NCBI RefSeq assembly: GCF_900240385.1
Contig: NZ_OEQH01000003.1
Coordinates: forward strand, 62,001-126,000
Source of the DNA: Clostridium minihomine
Lineage (GTDB): Bacteria > Bacillota > Clostridia > Oscillospirales > Acutalibacteraceae
Direction: 5' to 3'
Length of the DNA stretch: 64,000 nucleotides
The translations under genes and the position numbers were made by a program. Under the pieces are notes generated by a model. That model was not told the DNA's origin and ran no database searches. It saw nothing but the letters and a program-made list of their open reading frames with translations. Shown piece by piece: positions 32,459 through 41,793 of this stretch. Position 1 is the stretch's first letter, and each line of letters starts with the position of its first letter.

Positions 32459-34312
32459 TTACAGTTGAATGCTGATGTCATAACGTTTGAGCCAAAAGTT
32501 GATTTGAAGCAAATAAGCCATCAGCTGCGGCCCTGCCATCAGCTGGCCAAACCAGGGTTTTCCGTAATCGGATTTTTCGCTGAGCAGCTCTTTTGCCGCC
32601 GTACCGCTGATTAGCATGTGAATGGGTTCCAGAGGATCGGCCAAAATACGAGACAAACGGTGGCGCACCAAAGCTTCGTAAGCCGGATTGTGGGTTTTGG
32701 GATAAGGGCTTTTTTTGCGCATCAAAACATCTTCAGGCAGCCATTCTTTTGCCGCATCGCGCAGCAAACCCTTTGCGACACCGTTGCGGTTTTTAAATTC
32801 CCAAGGGGTATTAAATACATATTGAACCAGCCGGTGATCTGCATAGGGAACACGGACTTCCAGCCCTGCCGCCATACTGTTGCGGTCTTTGCGATCCAGC
32901 AATGTAGACATAAACCAATTGATATTTAAAAAGCTGATTTCCCGGCGGCGGCGTTCTTCGGCGCTTTCTCCCGGAAGCCGGGGTGTAGCTTCCACCGATT
33001 CGGTATAGCGCTGGTTGACATAGTCTTCTAACGACAAAGCATGAAGAATTTCAGGCTTTAAAAGGGAAGTGCGAAGCTTTAAATCCGGCGACCAGGGGAA
33101 GGTTTTTCCTTCAAAAGCTTCTGGGGTGTGAAACCAGGGGTATCCCCCGAAAATTTCGTCGGCACATTCACCGGACAGTGCTACCACATGGTTCGCTTTT
33201 ACCAAAGAACAAAAGTGCAGAAGCGAAGAATCCACATCAGCCATACCCGGAAGATCTTTGGCGATGACTGCGTCGTACAGGCGATCGACCAGCGTTTCGG
33301 TGTCACATTCTAAGAAGCGGTGGTTGGTGCCGAATTCGCTTATCATACGCTCTGCCCAGGGGCGATCTGCATCGGGCTGAAATGCGTTGGGTTTAAAGTA
33401 TTTATCGTTGCCCTTGTAGTCAAATGAATAGGTATCTAACACCTTTCCCTGCTTTTTGTATTCCACGGCGGCTAAAGCCGTGATAATACTCGAGTCCAAT
33501 CCGCCGGAAAGAAAAGTGCAAAGGGGAACGTCAGAAATGAGTTGACGATGCACCGTGTCTTCCAAAAGCTGCCGGACATGAAGCACCGTGTCTTCATAGC
33601 TGTCCGGATGCTCATAGCTTTCCAACTCAAAATAGGGATAGGCCCGAAGCCCTTCCCGGTTAAATACGGCTGAATAGCCCGGTTTGATTTCCTGAATGTT
33701 TTGAAACACGCCACAGCCGGCAGTTCTGGCCGGCCCAAGGCCAAACAATTCACACAGACTGGTTTGATCCAGAATCGGGTTTAGTCCCGGATATTCAAAC
33801 AGTGATTTGATTTCCGAACCAAATACCAGCCGACCGTTTACTGTAGAATAGAACAGCGGCTTTATGCCGAAGCGATCCCGGCAAAGGAAGGTGCATCCAC
33901 GCCGTTCATCATCAATGGCAAAGGCAAAAATTCCATTGAGTTTTTCTGCGCAGAAAGGCCCGAATTGAATGTAACAATTGAGCAGTACCTCAGTATCGCT
34001 GCGGGTGGTAAACCGGCAGCCCAAAAGGTTCAGTTCCTGGCGAAGTTCTTCTGTATTATATAGTTCTCCGTTATAGGTGATGGTATAGCGGAAACCATCC
34101 TGCATCCGAGTCATCGGCTGTTTTCCGCCTTCAATGTCCACAACTGCAAGCCGAGCGTGGGCAAAAGCGGCGTGTCTGGATACATGTACTCCGGCTTCAT
34201 CCGGGCCCCGGTGTTTCAGCCGGTTTCCCATTCGTTTGGCCAGCGCACCCCATAAAGGGGCTTCTTCGGTTAAATTATCATGATAATCGCAAAATCCCGC
34301 AATTCCACACAT
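32459..34312 (-). CDS. asnB: Asparagine synthase, glutamine-hydrolysing
   Basis: A 617-residue two-domain enzyme: N-terminal class-II glutaminase starting at the catalytic Cys (MCGIAGF) and C-terminal synthetase with the PPi loop FLSGGLDSS near residue 266. It makes asparagine from aspartate, glutamine and ATP in the cytoplasm. Length and motifs match the AsnB/AsnO type. A single gene. Confidence 0.95.
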   Translation of the reverse strand: MCGIAGFCDYHDNLTEEAPLWGALAKRMGNRLKHRGPDEAGVHVSRHAAFAHARLAVVDIEGGKQPMTRMQDGFRYTITYNGELYNTEELRQELNLLGCRFTTRSDTEVLLNCYIQFGPFCAEKLNGIFAFAIDDERRGCTFLCRDRFGIKPLFYSTVNGRLVFGSEIKSLFEYPGLNPILDQTSLCELFGLGPARTAGCGVFQNIQEIKPGYSAVFNREGLRAYPYFELESYEHPDSYEDTVLHVRQLLEDTVHRQLISDVPLCTFLSGGLDSSIITALAAVEYKKQGKVLDTYSFDYKGNDKYFKPNAFQPDADRPWAERMISEFGTNHRFLECDTETLVDRLYDAVIAKDLPGMADVDSSLLHFCSLVKANHVVALSGECADEIFGGYPWFHTPEAFEGKTFPWSPDLKLRTSLLKPEILHALSLEDYVNQRYTESVEATPRLPGESAEERRRREISFLNINWFMSTLLDRKDRNSMAAGLEVRVPYADHRLVQYVFNTPWEFKNRNGVAKGLLRDAAKEWLPEDVLMRKKSPYPKTHNPAYEALVRHRLSRILADPLEPIHMLISGTAAKELLSEKSDYGKPWFGQLMAGPQLMAYLLQINFWLKRYDISIQL

Positions 34313-34414
34313 AGCATTCCCTCATTTCTTTTACAACATCAAAAGTGGTCTTTTGTTATAATATGAGAAATAAGCATTCTGGTTAACTGCAGATAGCGGC
34401 TCTTTTCCATCAAT

Positions 34415-34453
34415 TTCAAAAAATAAAGGAACCGCAAAAGGATTAGCGGTTCC
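34415..34453 (-). terminator. Terminator of the DUF1836/membrane-protein unit
   Basis: GGAACCGC / GCGGTTCC stem read leftwards, followed by TTTATTTTTT. Confidence 0.8.
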
Positions 34454-34479
34454 CCAAAAGCATGAAAATAGAGCTGAAG

Positions 34480-34776
34480 TCAGACAAAATAATTCACTAC
34501 GGTATAAAGAGTCAGCAGCAAAGCCGCAATCAGGCAGAACAAATCCCGAACGATGCTGGAGGTTCGCAGCTTTTTATTGCGGTAGCTTTTGTTTTGTACA
34601 CTGTCTGTAATCAGCAGTATGGTGGATGCCCAAAAACAAACCGTCATCAGGACAAAGGAAATTGTCATTACGAAAGGATTGTTCCAGCCGCTGGCCAGAT
34701 AAGAAAAAATCGCCAGGGCAATTACCGCAAAATTCAGCCCGCTAGAGATCCGGGTCAATCGTGTCAGTTCTTTCAA
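34480..34776 (-). CDS. Small membrane protein of unknown family
   Basis: A 98-residue protein with three hydrophobic segments (about 13-31, 36-56 and 78-96) and a basic loop, NKSYRNKKLR, between the last two. Its start overlaps the DUF1836 gene by four bases, so the two are coupled. I do not recognise the family. Confidence 0.75.
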   Translation of the reverse strand: MKELTRLTRISSGLNFAVIALAIFSYLASGWNNPFVMTISFVLMTVCFWASTILLITDSVQNKSYRNKKLRTSSIVRDLFCLIAALLLTLYTVVNYFV

Positions 34777-35327
34777 GACAGATCTTCCTCTCGTTCGTTT
34801 TCGCTCAGCGCAAGCTCGCTGAGAATTCGTTCGGCGGCAATCCGCCGGGCAGAAGCTTCCACAGAGAGAGAAGAGGCCAACAGGCGCAACTCGGCTTCCC
34901 CTTGTTCCGCTGCCTGCAACACCCGGTCACAAACCTGAGCCAATTCTTGTTCCTGTGCACGGCGAAACCCTTCGTAAATGTCTTTCTGGTGATTTTCCCC
35001 CGAACCGGAGTTGAGCAAAGAGGAGATATCCTGAATGGATAAGACCTGCTTGAGCAAGCAAACCACCGTCAGCATGGCCAAATGTTCCCGGCTGTATTTT
35101 TTCTTGTCGGGGCGGGGCAGAACGCCGTCTTTTACATAATTGTTGATCATGCTGGAGGTTAAAAGTACGCTTTCGTCATCGCGGCCGAATAAATGGAGCT
35201 GTTTTTCCATATAGGTAATGACCTGATCCATATAAAGATAAATTTCAGGCAAGGCATCCCAGCTAACTGTTTGATGCTCTTGCACCTGTTTTACCCATTG
35301 CTGCATTTTATAAGAAGCGTTGTTCAT
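34773..35327 (-). CDS. DUF1836 protein (MerR-like helix-turn-helix)
   Basis: A 184-residue protein with the DUF1836 core: LTSSMINNYVKDGVLPRPDKKKYSREHLAMLTVV, cited by SSMINNYVK and KKYSREHL. This is a MerR-type DNA-binding helix-turn-helix followed by helices, so it is probably a regulator. The C-terminal half is rich in Glu and Arg. It lies five bases after the AraC gene stop, same strand, and overlaps the membrane-protein gene downstream, giving a likely three-gene operon. Confidence 0.88.
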   Translation of the reverse strand: MNNASYKMQQWVKQVQEHQTVSWDALPEIYLYMDQVITYMEKQLHLFGRDDESVLLTSSMINNYVKDGVLPRPDKKKYSREHLAMLTVVCLLKQVLSIQDISSLLNSGSGENHQKDIYEGFRRAQEQELAQVCDRVLQAAEQGEAELRLLASSLSVEASARRIAAERILSELALSENEREEDLS

Positions 35328-35331
35328 GTAG

Positions 35332-36180
35332 TTACTCCTTGTCTGCTTCTGCGGAAAAGTCCGCGTATTTGCTGGGCGGAACCCCCATGTGTTTCTTAAA
35401 AACTCTTGAAAAGTATAATTGATCCGAAAACCCGGTGGAATATGCCGCTTCGCCTACGGAAAGAGTTTCATTTTTCAGCAGCTCTGCCGCTTTGTTGACG
35501 CGGTATTTTGTCAGGTATTCATTCGGTGTCATGGCGGTGTGCTTTAAAAACAGCCGGTAAAGGTGGCTGCGGCTGATTCCGGCATTGGCAGCGATTTGGG
35601 TGATGTCCAAATCTTCTCTCGAATAGTTAAAATCAATAAATTGAATCGAGCGCTGCACATAGGCAAGCCCGGTGTTCTTTTCACAGTCTTTTTTGCCGTA
35701 AAGCATCATTAGAGCAGCTAAAAATTGCAGCAGAGCCGCCGTCATTTTTGCTTCGTTGCTTGGGTTCGGGCCGGTAGCCCGGTAAATATCCATCAGCAGC
35801 CCTTCGATTGAGCTGTCTTTGTCATAATGAAAGAGGGGGGCTTCCTCGGATAATCCGGTTTCTTTCACCAGACGCCCGGCATCTGCCCCGTTAAATCCGA
35901 CCCAGCAGTATTCCCAAGGTTCTTCGTGATCCGCCTGATAAGAGGATAACACCCCGGGGACTACCAAAAATCCATCTCCGGCTGAAAGGGTATATTTCGT
36001 TTGTCCGCTATCAAAGGTTCCTTTGCCCGAAAGGATGTAGTGAATCAGATAGTGATCTCGAATCCCCGGCCCCCAAGAATGGTCGGAGCCGCAGCGTTGA
36101 AGTCCGGAACGGTAAACGGCCAGTCCCAGACTGCTTTGAAATGGGGTATGAAAGGAACGCTTAAATTTTTCGCTTGTCAC
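35332..36180 (-). CDS. AraC-family transcriptional regulator
   Basis: A 282-residue regulator: N-terminal cupin sensing domain (HYILSGKGTF, GDGFLVVPG) and C-terminal AraC double helix-turn-helix (ITQIAANAGISRSHLYRLFL, then GFSDQLYFSRVFKKHMGVPPSKY). This layout fits sugar-responsive activators. First gene of the operon with DUF1836 and the small membrane protein. No sugar genes adjoin it. Confidence 0.92.
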   Translation of the reverse strand: MTSEKFKRSFHTPFQSSLGLAVYRSGLQRCGSDHSWGPGIRDHYLIHYILSGKGTFDSGQTKYTLSAGDGFLVVPGVLSSYQADHEEPWEYCWVGFNGADAGRLVKETGLSEEAPLFHYDKDSSIEGLLMDIYRATGPNPSNEAKMTAALLQFLAALMMLYGKKDCEKNTGLAYVQRSIQFIDFNYSREDLDITQIAANAGISRSHLYRLFLKHTAMTPNEYLTKYRVNKAAELLKNETLSVGEAAYSTGFSDQLYFSRVFKKHMGVPPSKYADFSAEADKE

Positions 36181-36517
36181 AGTCCGTCCTCCTTTTCCGG
36201 TAAAATGTGACGGCCTGTTTTCTGGTTTATTTCATGATATCATAACAGCGGCAAAATAAATTGGGCGGCATAACCGCCCTGATTGGCGGGTGCCGTTATA
36301 TGATTTCACACGATTTACAGGCACTAAAAAGGAATTCTATTATTTATTATAAAGCCTGTAGAGGATGGATGCAATCATAAAGTAAGGAAAAAGGATTGGG
36401 CAGTGTTTTCTGTAGAAAAAGAATTGAAATCGGTTTAAAGATCGGGTATAATAAATCCAAATGGAAATTCATACTAGCAAGGTCATTTAAACGCAGAAAA
36501 CAAATGGCGGGAGGGGT
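36181..36517. other. Divergent intergenic region with oadG promoter
   Basis: Holds a GGGCGG-CATAA-CCGCCC hairpin at 36263-36279 and, for the rightward gene, TTGAAA (36424-36429), 17 bases, TATAAT (36447-36452). No other gene is seen. Confidence 0.7.
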
Positions 36518-36577
36518 ATGAATTCAGACACGAATGCGAAGGGATTTCACTATTATTTCCTTTTCAGCAAGAATTAA
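36518..36577 (+). CDS. 19-residue leader ORF before the OadG-like gene
   Basis: ATG 36518 follows the strong ribosome site GGCGGGAGGGGT and encodes 19 residues beginning MNSDTNAKG and rich in aromatic residues (HYYFLF) before TAA at 36575. The OadG-like start follows after five bases, and that start lacks a clear ribosome site of its own, so translation of the leader may feed the gene by coupling. Confidence 0.5.
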   Translation: MNSDTNAKGFHYYFLFSKN

Positions 36578-36582
36578 CAGAA

Positions 36583-37122
36583 ATGGGGATGTTATTAATG
36601 GCGGATCAACAGCTTCAGCTGGCGATTACAGTGATGGCAATTGCGCTTGCTGCGGTATTTATAGCGCTTATCGTTTTGGTGAATGTATTAAAAAAATTGA
36701 CAGCATTAAAGCAGGAACAGCACCAGGTTCCGGCTCCGGCCCCCGCTCCGGCGGTGGCTCCGGTTTTAAATCAAGTTTCAAAGCCTGCACCCGTTTTGGC
36801 TTCCTCTGCTCCGGCAGTTCCGAAAGCTCCGGCTCCTGTGGCAGCGGCTCCAGGGGGTTCGGCCCCGGTTGTTGCAGCTCCCGTTGCACCGGTGGCTCCG
36901 GTTTCTCAGGGGATTTCGGGTGAGATTTTGGCAGTGATTGCTGCTGCGGCTTATACCGTTTATGGGATTCAAGAGTCCGCGATCCGTTCGGTCACCGTTC
37001 TGGAAAACAGTTCGGTTCCGGCAGTCGCTGCGGTTCCTGCTGCATCTGCATCGGTTCGGCCTTCCCGCACCCGTTCGGCTTGGGCGTCGGCCGGTGTATT
37101 AGAGAATACCCGTTCATTCTAA
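36583..37122 (+). CDS. OadG-like sodium-pump decarboxylase gamma/delta subunit (orphan)
   Basis: A 179-residue protein: one N-terminal membrane helix (about 12-35), a long Pro/Ala/Val-rich linker (about 48-105) and a C-terminal segment starting SGEILAVIAAAAYTVYG, as in gamma/delta subunits of sodium-pumping oxaloacetate or methylmalonyl-CoA decarboxylases, ending in a basic/Ser tail (RTRSAWASAG). The catalytic and beta subunits are not in this window, and a terminator follows directly. Start among ATG 36583, 36589 or 36598 is uncertain. Confidence 0.75.
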   Translation: MGMLLMADQQLQLAITVMAIALAAVFIALIVLVNVLKKLTALKQEQHQVPAPAPAPAVAPVLNQVSKPAPVLASSAPAVPKAPAPVAAAPGGSAPVVAAPVAPVAPVSQGISGEILAVIAAAAYTVYGIQESAIRSVTVLENSSVPAVAAVPAASASVRPSRTRSAWASAGVLENTRSF

Positions 37123-37142
37123 ACCCATTTTGATTTTGCAAG

Positions 37143-37178
37143 AAAACACCCGTGCACTTGTGCCCGGGTGTTCTTTTC
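37143..37178 (+). terminator. Terminator of the OadG-like gene
   Basis: AACACCCG / CGGGTGTT with a 12-base loop, then CTTTTCTTTC. Confidence 0.75.
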
Positions 37179-37397
37179 TTTCTTCTGCGATTTGCCATAT
37201 GGCCGAAAATAGAGTATAATAAAATAAATAAAGTTGATTGCCTTCTTTTGTATCTTTTGTTGTTTCAGCAGGAAGAATGCGAAAGGCAACGGGTTCCGGT
37301 TTATGGGGGAGAGAAGATCGGAGAGGTGGAGCCGACCGCTTTCATGCCCTTTTTAAATAGGGCGGTGCAGCCGGCAACACAGGCGTGAAATAGGAGG

Positions 37398-39644
37398 ATG
37401 GTATTGGAAATGTCCGTACAGAATGAAGCTTTAATCCAAAAGAACTTTTCTAAAATGAATTCCAGGCAACAGGAGGCCATCCAGCATACAGATGGCCCTC
37501 TTTTGATTTTGGCCGGTGCCGGAAGCGGAAAGACAACGGTTTTGGTAAACCGCATTGCACATTTAATTCAGGGGGGCTGCAGGCCCGATCAGATCATGGC
37601 GATTACATTCACCAATAAGGCGGCCGGTGAGCTGAAAGAACGCCTGATTTCTATGTTGGGAGATCAGGGCAGTCAGGTGTGGGCTTCTACCTTTCATTCC
37701 ACCTGCGCCAGAATGCTGCGCCGCAACGCGGAACGTTTGGGGTATACCTCTCATTTTACCATTTACGATACGGATGATTCTCGCCGCGTCATGAAAGACT
37801 GTCTGAAATCGCTGCAAATAGATGAAAAGACACTGCCTTCTAAATCGGTATTGGGAGAGATTGGCCGCGCAAAGGATGCTTTGATGAATGCCGATGCATT
37901 TTCTCGCCAGACCGGAGGAGACTTTCGGTTGGAACAGATTGCACAGGCCTATCAGATGTATCAAAAGCAGCTTCGCGAATCAGATGCCATGGATTTTGAT
38001 GATCTGATTTTCAATACGGTTGTATTGCTGCAAAATCATCCGCAGGTGCTGGAGTTTTATCAAAATCGATTCCGCTATTTTATGGTAGACGAATATCAGG
38101 ATACCAACCATGCCCAGTATGTTTTTGTATCCCTTTTGGCTCAGCGGGAAAAAAATCTGTGTGTCGTGGGCGATGACGATCAGAGTATCTATAAATTCCG
38201 GGGAGCAACCATAGAAAATATTTTGAGCTTTGAAAATACGTTCCCCGGTGCTAAAGTCATTCGCCTGGAACAGAATTACCGCTCCACCAAAAATATTTTG
38301 GATGCAGCCAATGCGGTAATCGAAAATAACACCCAGCGGAAGGGGAAATCCCTTTGGACCGATAACGCAGAGGGAAATCAGCTGTCACTGCACACTGCAT
38401 TCAGTGAGCAGGATGAAGCAGATTTTATTTCCACGCATATTTTAGAAGGGGTGGCAGCAGGCCGCAAATATTCTGATTTTGCTATTTTGTACCGCATGAA
38501 CTCTCAGTCAAACACACTGGAAAAGGTCATGGTGAAATCCGGAATTCCTTATCGTATTATCGGCGGTGTCCGTTTTTATGATCGAAAAGAAATTCGAGAT
38601 ATGCTGGCCTATCTCAGTGTGATTAACAATCCGACAGATGAAGTTCGCCTGCGCCGCATCATTAATCAGCCCAAACGTTCCATCGGGGATAAAACCATTG
38701 CTCAGGCAGTCGAAATTTCCCGCACGCTGGGCGAGCCTTTATTTGATGTGATTTGCCGTGCGGATGAATTTGAGCCGTTGAAAAGAACAGCGCCCAAGCT
38801 GATGGCTTTTGCACAGCTGATTCAGGAATTGATTGCGGCAGCCAATGATCCGGATATTTCATTAAACGGTTTATATCAGTTGGTTTTAGCCAAAACAGAA
38901 TATATTGCTTCTTTGAAAACAGACGAGGATGATGCGCAGGATCGGGTAGACAATATTAACGAATTGGCATCCAGCCTGATCAAATATCAAGAAGAAAATT
39001 CCGAGGCAACTCTTTCCGGTTTCTTGGAAGAGGTGTCTTTGTTTACCGACATCGATAATTTTGACACTCAGGCCGACCGCGTGATCTTAATGACCATACA
39101 TTCTGCTAAGGGACTGGAATTCCCTGTGGTGTTCCTGCCCGGCATGGAAGAGGGGCTGTTCCCCGGCATGCAGGCGATTTACAATCCTGCTGAAGTGGAA
39201 GAAGAGCGTCGGCTGGCTTATGTGGCGATTACCCGGGCAAGAGAGGAATTGTACCTGACCAACGCGGAAAGCCGCATGATTTTTGGTTCCACTTCGCGCA
39301 ATAAGCCCTCCCGATTTTTAAGTGAGGTGCCGGAAGAATTGGTGGTGCGCACCCGTTCCAGATCCTGGAAGAAGCCCGAGCCGGGAACGGAACTCCCCAC
39401 GTCGTCTTTTGAAGCGCGGGCAATTTCCATTAATGCAGCGCGGAATTTTGGCCCGGTGGATCTTCCTCCCCGCAAAACAAGCTTAAGTTTTGATGTGGGT
39501 GATTCTGTGGAGCATAAAACCTTTGGGGCAGGAACCATTCTTTCGGTTACTCCCATGGGAAATGACAAGCTGTTAGAAATTAATTTTCAGCAGGTCGGAA
39601 CTAAAAAATTAATGTCTAATTTTGCTCGTTTGAAAAAGCTTTAA
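37398..39644 (+). CDS. pcrA: UvrD/PcrA-type superfamily-1 DNA helicase
   Basis: A 748-residue 3'-5' helicase for repair and rolling-circle replication. It shows motif Ia/Walker A GAGSGKTTV, motif II VDEYQDTNHAQ, motif III GDDDQSIYKFRGA, motif IV QNYRSTKNI, motif V TIHSAKGLEFP and motif VI YVAITRAREELYLTNAES. The C-terminal Tudor-like tail SVEHKTFGAGTI that contacts RNA polymerase in PcrA is present. The start could be ATG 37398 (touching GGAGG), TTG 37404 or ATG 37410. Confidence 0.93.
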   Translation: MVLEMSVQNEALIQKNFSKMNSRQQEAIQHTDGPLLILAGAGSGKTTVLVNRIAHLIQGGCRPDQIMAITFTNKAAGELKERLISMLGDQGSQVWASTFHSTCARMLRRNAERLGYTSHFTIYDTDDSRRVMKDCLKSLQIDEKTLPSKSVLGEIGRAKDALMNADAFSRQTGGDFRLEQIAQAYQMYQKQLRESDAMDFDDLIFNTVVLLQNHPQVLEFYQNRFRYFMVDEYQDTNHAQYVFVSLLAQREKNLCVVGDDDQSIYKFRGATIENILSFENTFPGAKVIRLEQNYRSTKNILDAANAVIENNTQRKGKSLWTDNAEGNQLSLHTAFSEQDEADFISTHILEGVAAGRKYSDFAILYRMNSQSNTLEKVMVKSGIPYRIIGGVRFYDRKEIRDMLAYLSVINNPTDEVRLRRIINQPKRSIGDKTIAQAVEISRTLGEPLFDVICRADEFEPLKRTAPKLMAFAQLIQELIAAANDPDISLNGLYQLVLAKTEYIASLKTDEDDAQDRVDNINELASSLIKYQEENSEATLSGFLEEVSLFTDIDNFDTQADRVILMTIHSAKGLEFPVVFLPGMEEGLFPGMQAIYNPAEVEEERRLAYVAITRAREELYLTNAESRMIFGSTSRNKPSRFLSEVPEELVVRTRSRSWKKPEPGTELPTSSFEARAISINAARNFGPVDLPPRKTSLSFDVGDSVEHKTFGAGTILSVTPMGNDKLLEINFQQVGTKKLMSNFARLKKL

Positions 39645-39713
39645 TCCAAGAGGGAACAGCCAGAAGCGGCCTGGTCGGGTGTGCCTTTTGACATGGGAAT
39701 GTTCGGATAGAGA

Positions 39714-39742
39714 AAGTGGCGCAAATTCTTGCGCTTCTTTTT
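39714..39742 (+). terminator. Terminator of pcrA
   Basis: GCGCAA-ATTC-TTGCGC with flanking AGT/CTT pairs, then TTCTTTTTG. Confidence 0.7.
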
Positions 39743-39847
39743 GTCCGATTTGAGTTCTTTCTGATAATTACCCTGTAACAAAATTAAATTTGAGCCATAA
39801 AATGTTATTGAGAACATGGGAAATTAACCTGTTAGGAGGAACATTTT

Positions 39848-40666
39848 ATGGCTCAAGATTTTAATATCGCGTCTGAAGAGCGCGGGACAGGATGCTTTAA
39901 AGAGGCTGTTTGCATTGACGCAATGCGTATCTATGATTCCTGCAGTGATAAAGACTGTTTAGAGGATTTGAGAGTGTATTTCACACCGGATAGACAGCAA
40001 ATGATTAACGAAGCAGCAACTGTCAGGATTAAAAACATCGAGGTCATTACAGTATATCTGGATTTGGAAGCAGTCCCTTTCAACAAGGGATTCTATTCTG
40101 TTGACATGACCTTCTTCTTCGACGTGGCACTGGATGTTTATTGCTCACCTACCTCGGGACCGGTTCAGGTGAACGGCATATCCGTATTTAATAAAAAGGT
40201 GATTCTGTACGGCAGTGAAGGCAATGTAAAGATGTTCAGTTCCGATTGCGGACTGGATGATCTGGAAGTTCAGCCCTGGTCTTGCCGTGCGCTGCCTAAG
40301 GCGACGGTTCAGGTAGCAGAACCGGTTGGGCTTTCTGCCAAAGTTTGTGATTGCCCAGTTCATTCCTGCGATATTTGCTGCCGCATTCCTGACTGCATTT
40401 GCAGAAGATATGGCAGTGATTTCTTAATGGATGGCGTTAATCGGACTGTTTATGTCACCATCGGTATTTTTACCATTGTACAAATCGTTCGCAATGTCCA
40501 AATGCTGATTCCCGCTTATGATTTCTGTATCCCAGAGAAGGAATGTGTGGCAACCTCTGACGATCCCTGCGAGTTGTTCCGCCGGATCGAATTCCCCACT
40601 GACGAATTCTTCCCGCCCAAAGCTGGGGACTGCGGTTGTGAAGACCGAGGCTGCCGTCAAAGATAA
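39848..40666 (+). CDS. Conserved clostridial cysteine-rich protein, unknown function
   Basis: A 272-residue soluble protein with no signal or membrane segment. The N-terminal half is beta-rich and regular (IKNIEVITVYLDLEAV, FYSVDMTFFFDVALDVYC). The middle has a dense Cys cluster, CDCPVHSCDICCRIPDC then CRR, and the C-terminus more Cys (CGCEDRGC). I have the impression of a widespread clostridial family of this layout but cannot name a domain. A spore-coat or metal-binding role is a guess. Start ATG 39848 follows TTAGGAGG. Confidence 0.8.
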   Translation: MAQDFNIASEERGTGCFKEAVCIDAMRIYDSCSDKDCLEDLRVYFTPDRQQMINEAATVRIKNIEVITVYLDLEAVPFNKGFYSVDMTFFFDVALDVYCSPTSGPVQVNGISVFNKKVILYGSEGNVKMFSSDCGLDDLEVQPWSCRALPKATVQVAEPVGLSAKVCDCPVHSCDICCRIPDCICRRYGSDFLMDGVNRTVYVTIGIFTIVQIVRNVQMLIPAYDFCIPEKECVATSDDPCELFRRIEFPTDEFFPPKAGDCGCEDRGCRQR

Positions 40667-40734
40667 CAAAATTTTAAATGGCATCGCCGTAGAAAGCAGG
40701 GGAACTTCGTATCGATAATACAATGATACAAACT

Positions 40735-40778
40735 TCAGGGTGGGTTCCTATAGTTCTGCGGGGTCACCCTGATTTTTT
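40735..40778 (+). terminator. Terminator of the cysteine-rich protein gene
   Basis: TCAGGGTG / CACCCTGA arms, 22-base loop, six Ts. Confidence 0.8.
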
Positions 40779-41380
40779 GTATTTATAGCAGTTTTTCTTT
40801 TGAAGAAAGGCGCTCTTTTCCGCTGTATTTTTATTGCGTTTCCAACCTGGGAATTTAGATTAATACGCGTTCCATTCTCTTAAAAGTCCAGCCAGGATAA
40901 ATCCTGGCTGGACTTTTTAATGGTTATGAAAATGCATTGGTATTCGTTAAAAATGCAAATAGAACGGTTCTTTTTTGAATGATGCCAATCTGAATCTGAT
41001 TTTTTATAACAGTTTCAAAAATGCAGTAGAGGACTTATTCTATGGTCCTCCTACAAAGTTTCTGAATTTGTATTTTAATTTCTCAAGCCTTGTTTTTTCA
41101 CCTGTTGGTTTCATAGTCTTTCTGGCTTGTTTTTCGAAAGAAATTATCCCAAGGACAATTGAGATAAAAGTTTCATTTCTTGCGCATGAAGTGCTTGGTT
41201 TGCTTTATCAGATTAATTCGATACCGCATAAAAATCAGAAGGAAAAGTCTCTAAAACCTAACAAATTACCCAATTTATTCTTGGTTTTCTTCTGTTTGTT
41301 TTAACAAAAATAATTTTTCAGCAATTTTTAATGTTGTCAAAAATTGCTGTCTGATGTAGAATTAGAATAGAAAGGAGGGA
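40779..41380. other. Gap with an unattached terminator and a weak open frame
   Basis: A perfect bidirectional terminator, AAAGTCCAGCCAGGAT and its complement, lies at 40883-40919 with no clear gene feeding it from the left. Beyond it, 40930-41380 is AT-rich. A 109-codon frame from TTG 40975 lacks a ribosome site and recognisable domains. On the minus strand a short stretch ending near 41047 reads like the degraded C-terminus of a protein. I treat the region as non-coding or remnant. Confidence 0.5.
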
Positions 41381-41386
41381 TACCAA

Positions 41387-41590
41387 ATGAGTTTTACAAA
41401 TTCTGAAACTGCTGTTTTATATTCAGCGTTACAAGCATATAAAAACCAATGCATTGGGTACTTAAAAAAGCCAAGGAGTGCAGAGGAAATTAATCAAATC
41501 GAAGGGGAAATTAGGGCACTTCAGCCTTTGATGGAGAAAGTGAAAAATGACTTCATTGCTCGCGGTGGTGACATTGCATCGCTGCAATAA
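41387..41590 (+). CDS. Small helical protein, unknown
   Basis: A 67-residue protein whose ATG follows AAAGGAGGGATACCAA, a near-perfect ribosome site. The composition (AVLYSALQAYKNQC, SAEEINQIEGEIRAL, LMEKVKNDF) predicts three amphipathic helices without signal or membrane segment. I do not recognise the family. Lower GC than the flanks. Confidence 0.65.
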   Translation: MSFTNSETAVLYSALQAYKNQCIGYLKKPRSAEEINQIEGEIRALQPLMEKVKNDFIARGGDIASLQ

Positions 41591-41793
41591 TATGTTGTGC
41601 TGCCTGCTCTATCATTTTTGTTATAGGGAATGGAACTCCCTAAAATCAAAAGATTTCTACTGGAATAAAAATGCTTTGAAATTGCCGTCTTTGAGTGAAA
41701 GCTCAAGGGCGGTAATTTTTTATTCGCATTTCTTTGTTTGATTCTATTTTAAGAAGTGAAGCAGATTAGCGGAAAAAGAATAGTTTGGCAAAT

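Noticed and set aside
40975-41304. 109-codon AT-rich frame
   Set aside because: TTG start without a ribosome site; reads like random AT-rich sequence. A faint zinc-protease-like SFLAHEV is not supported by other motifs.
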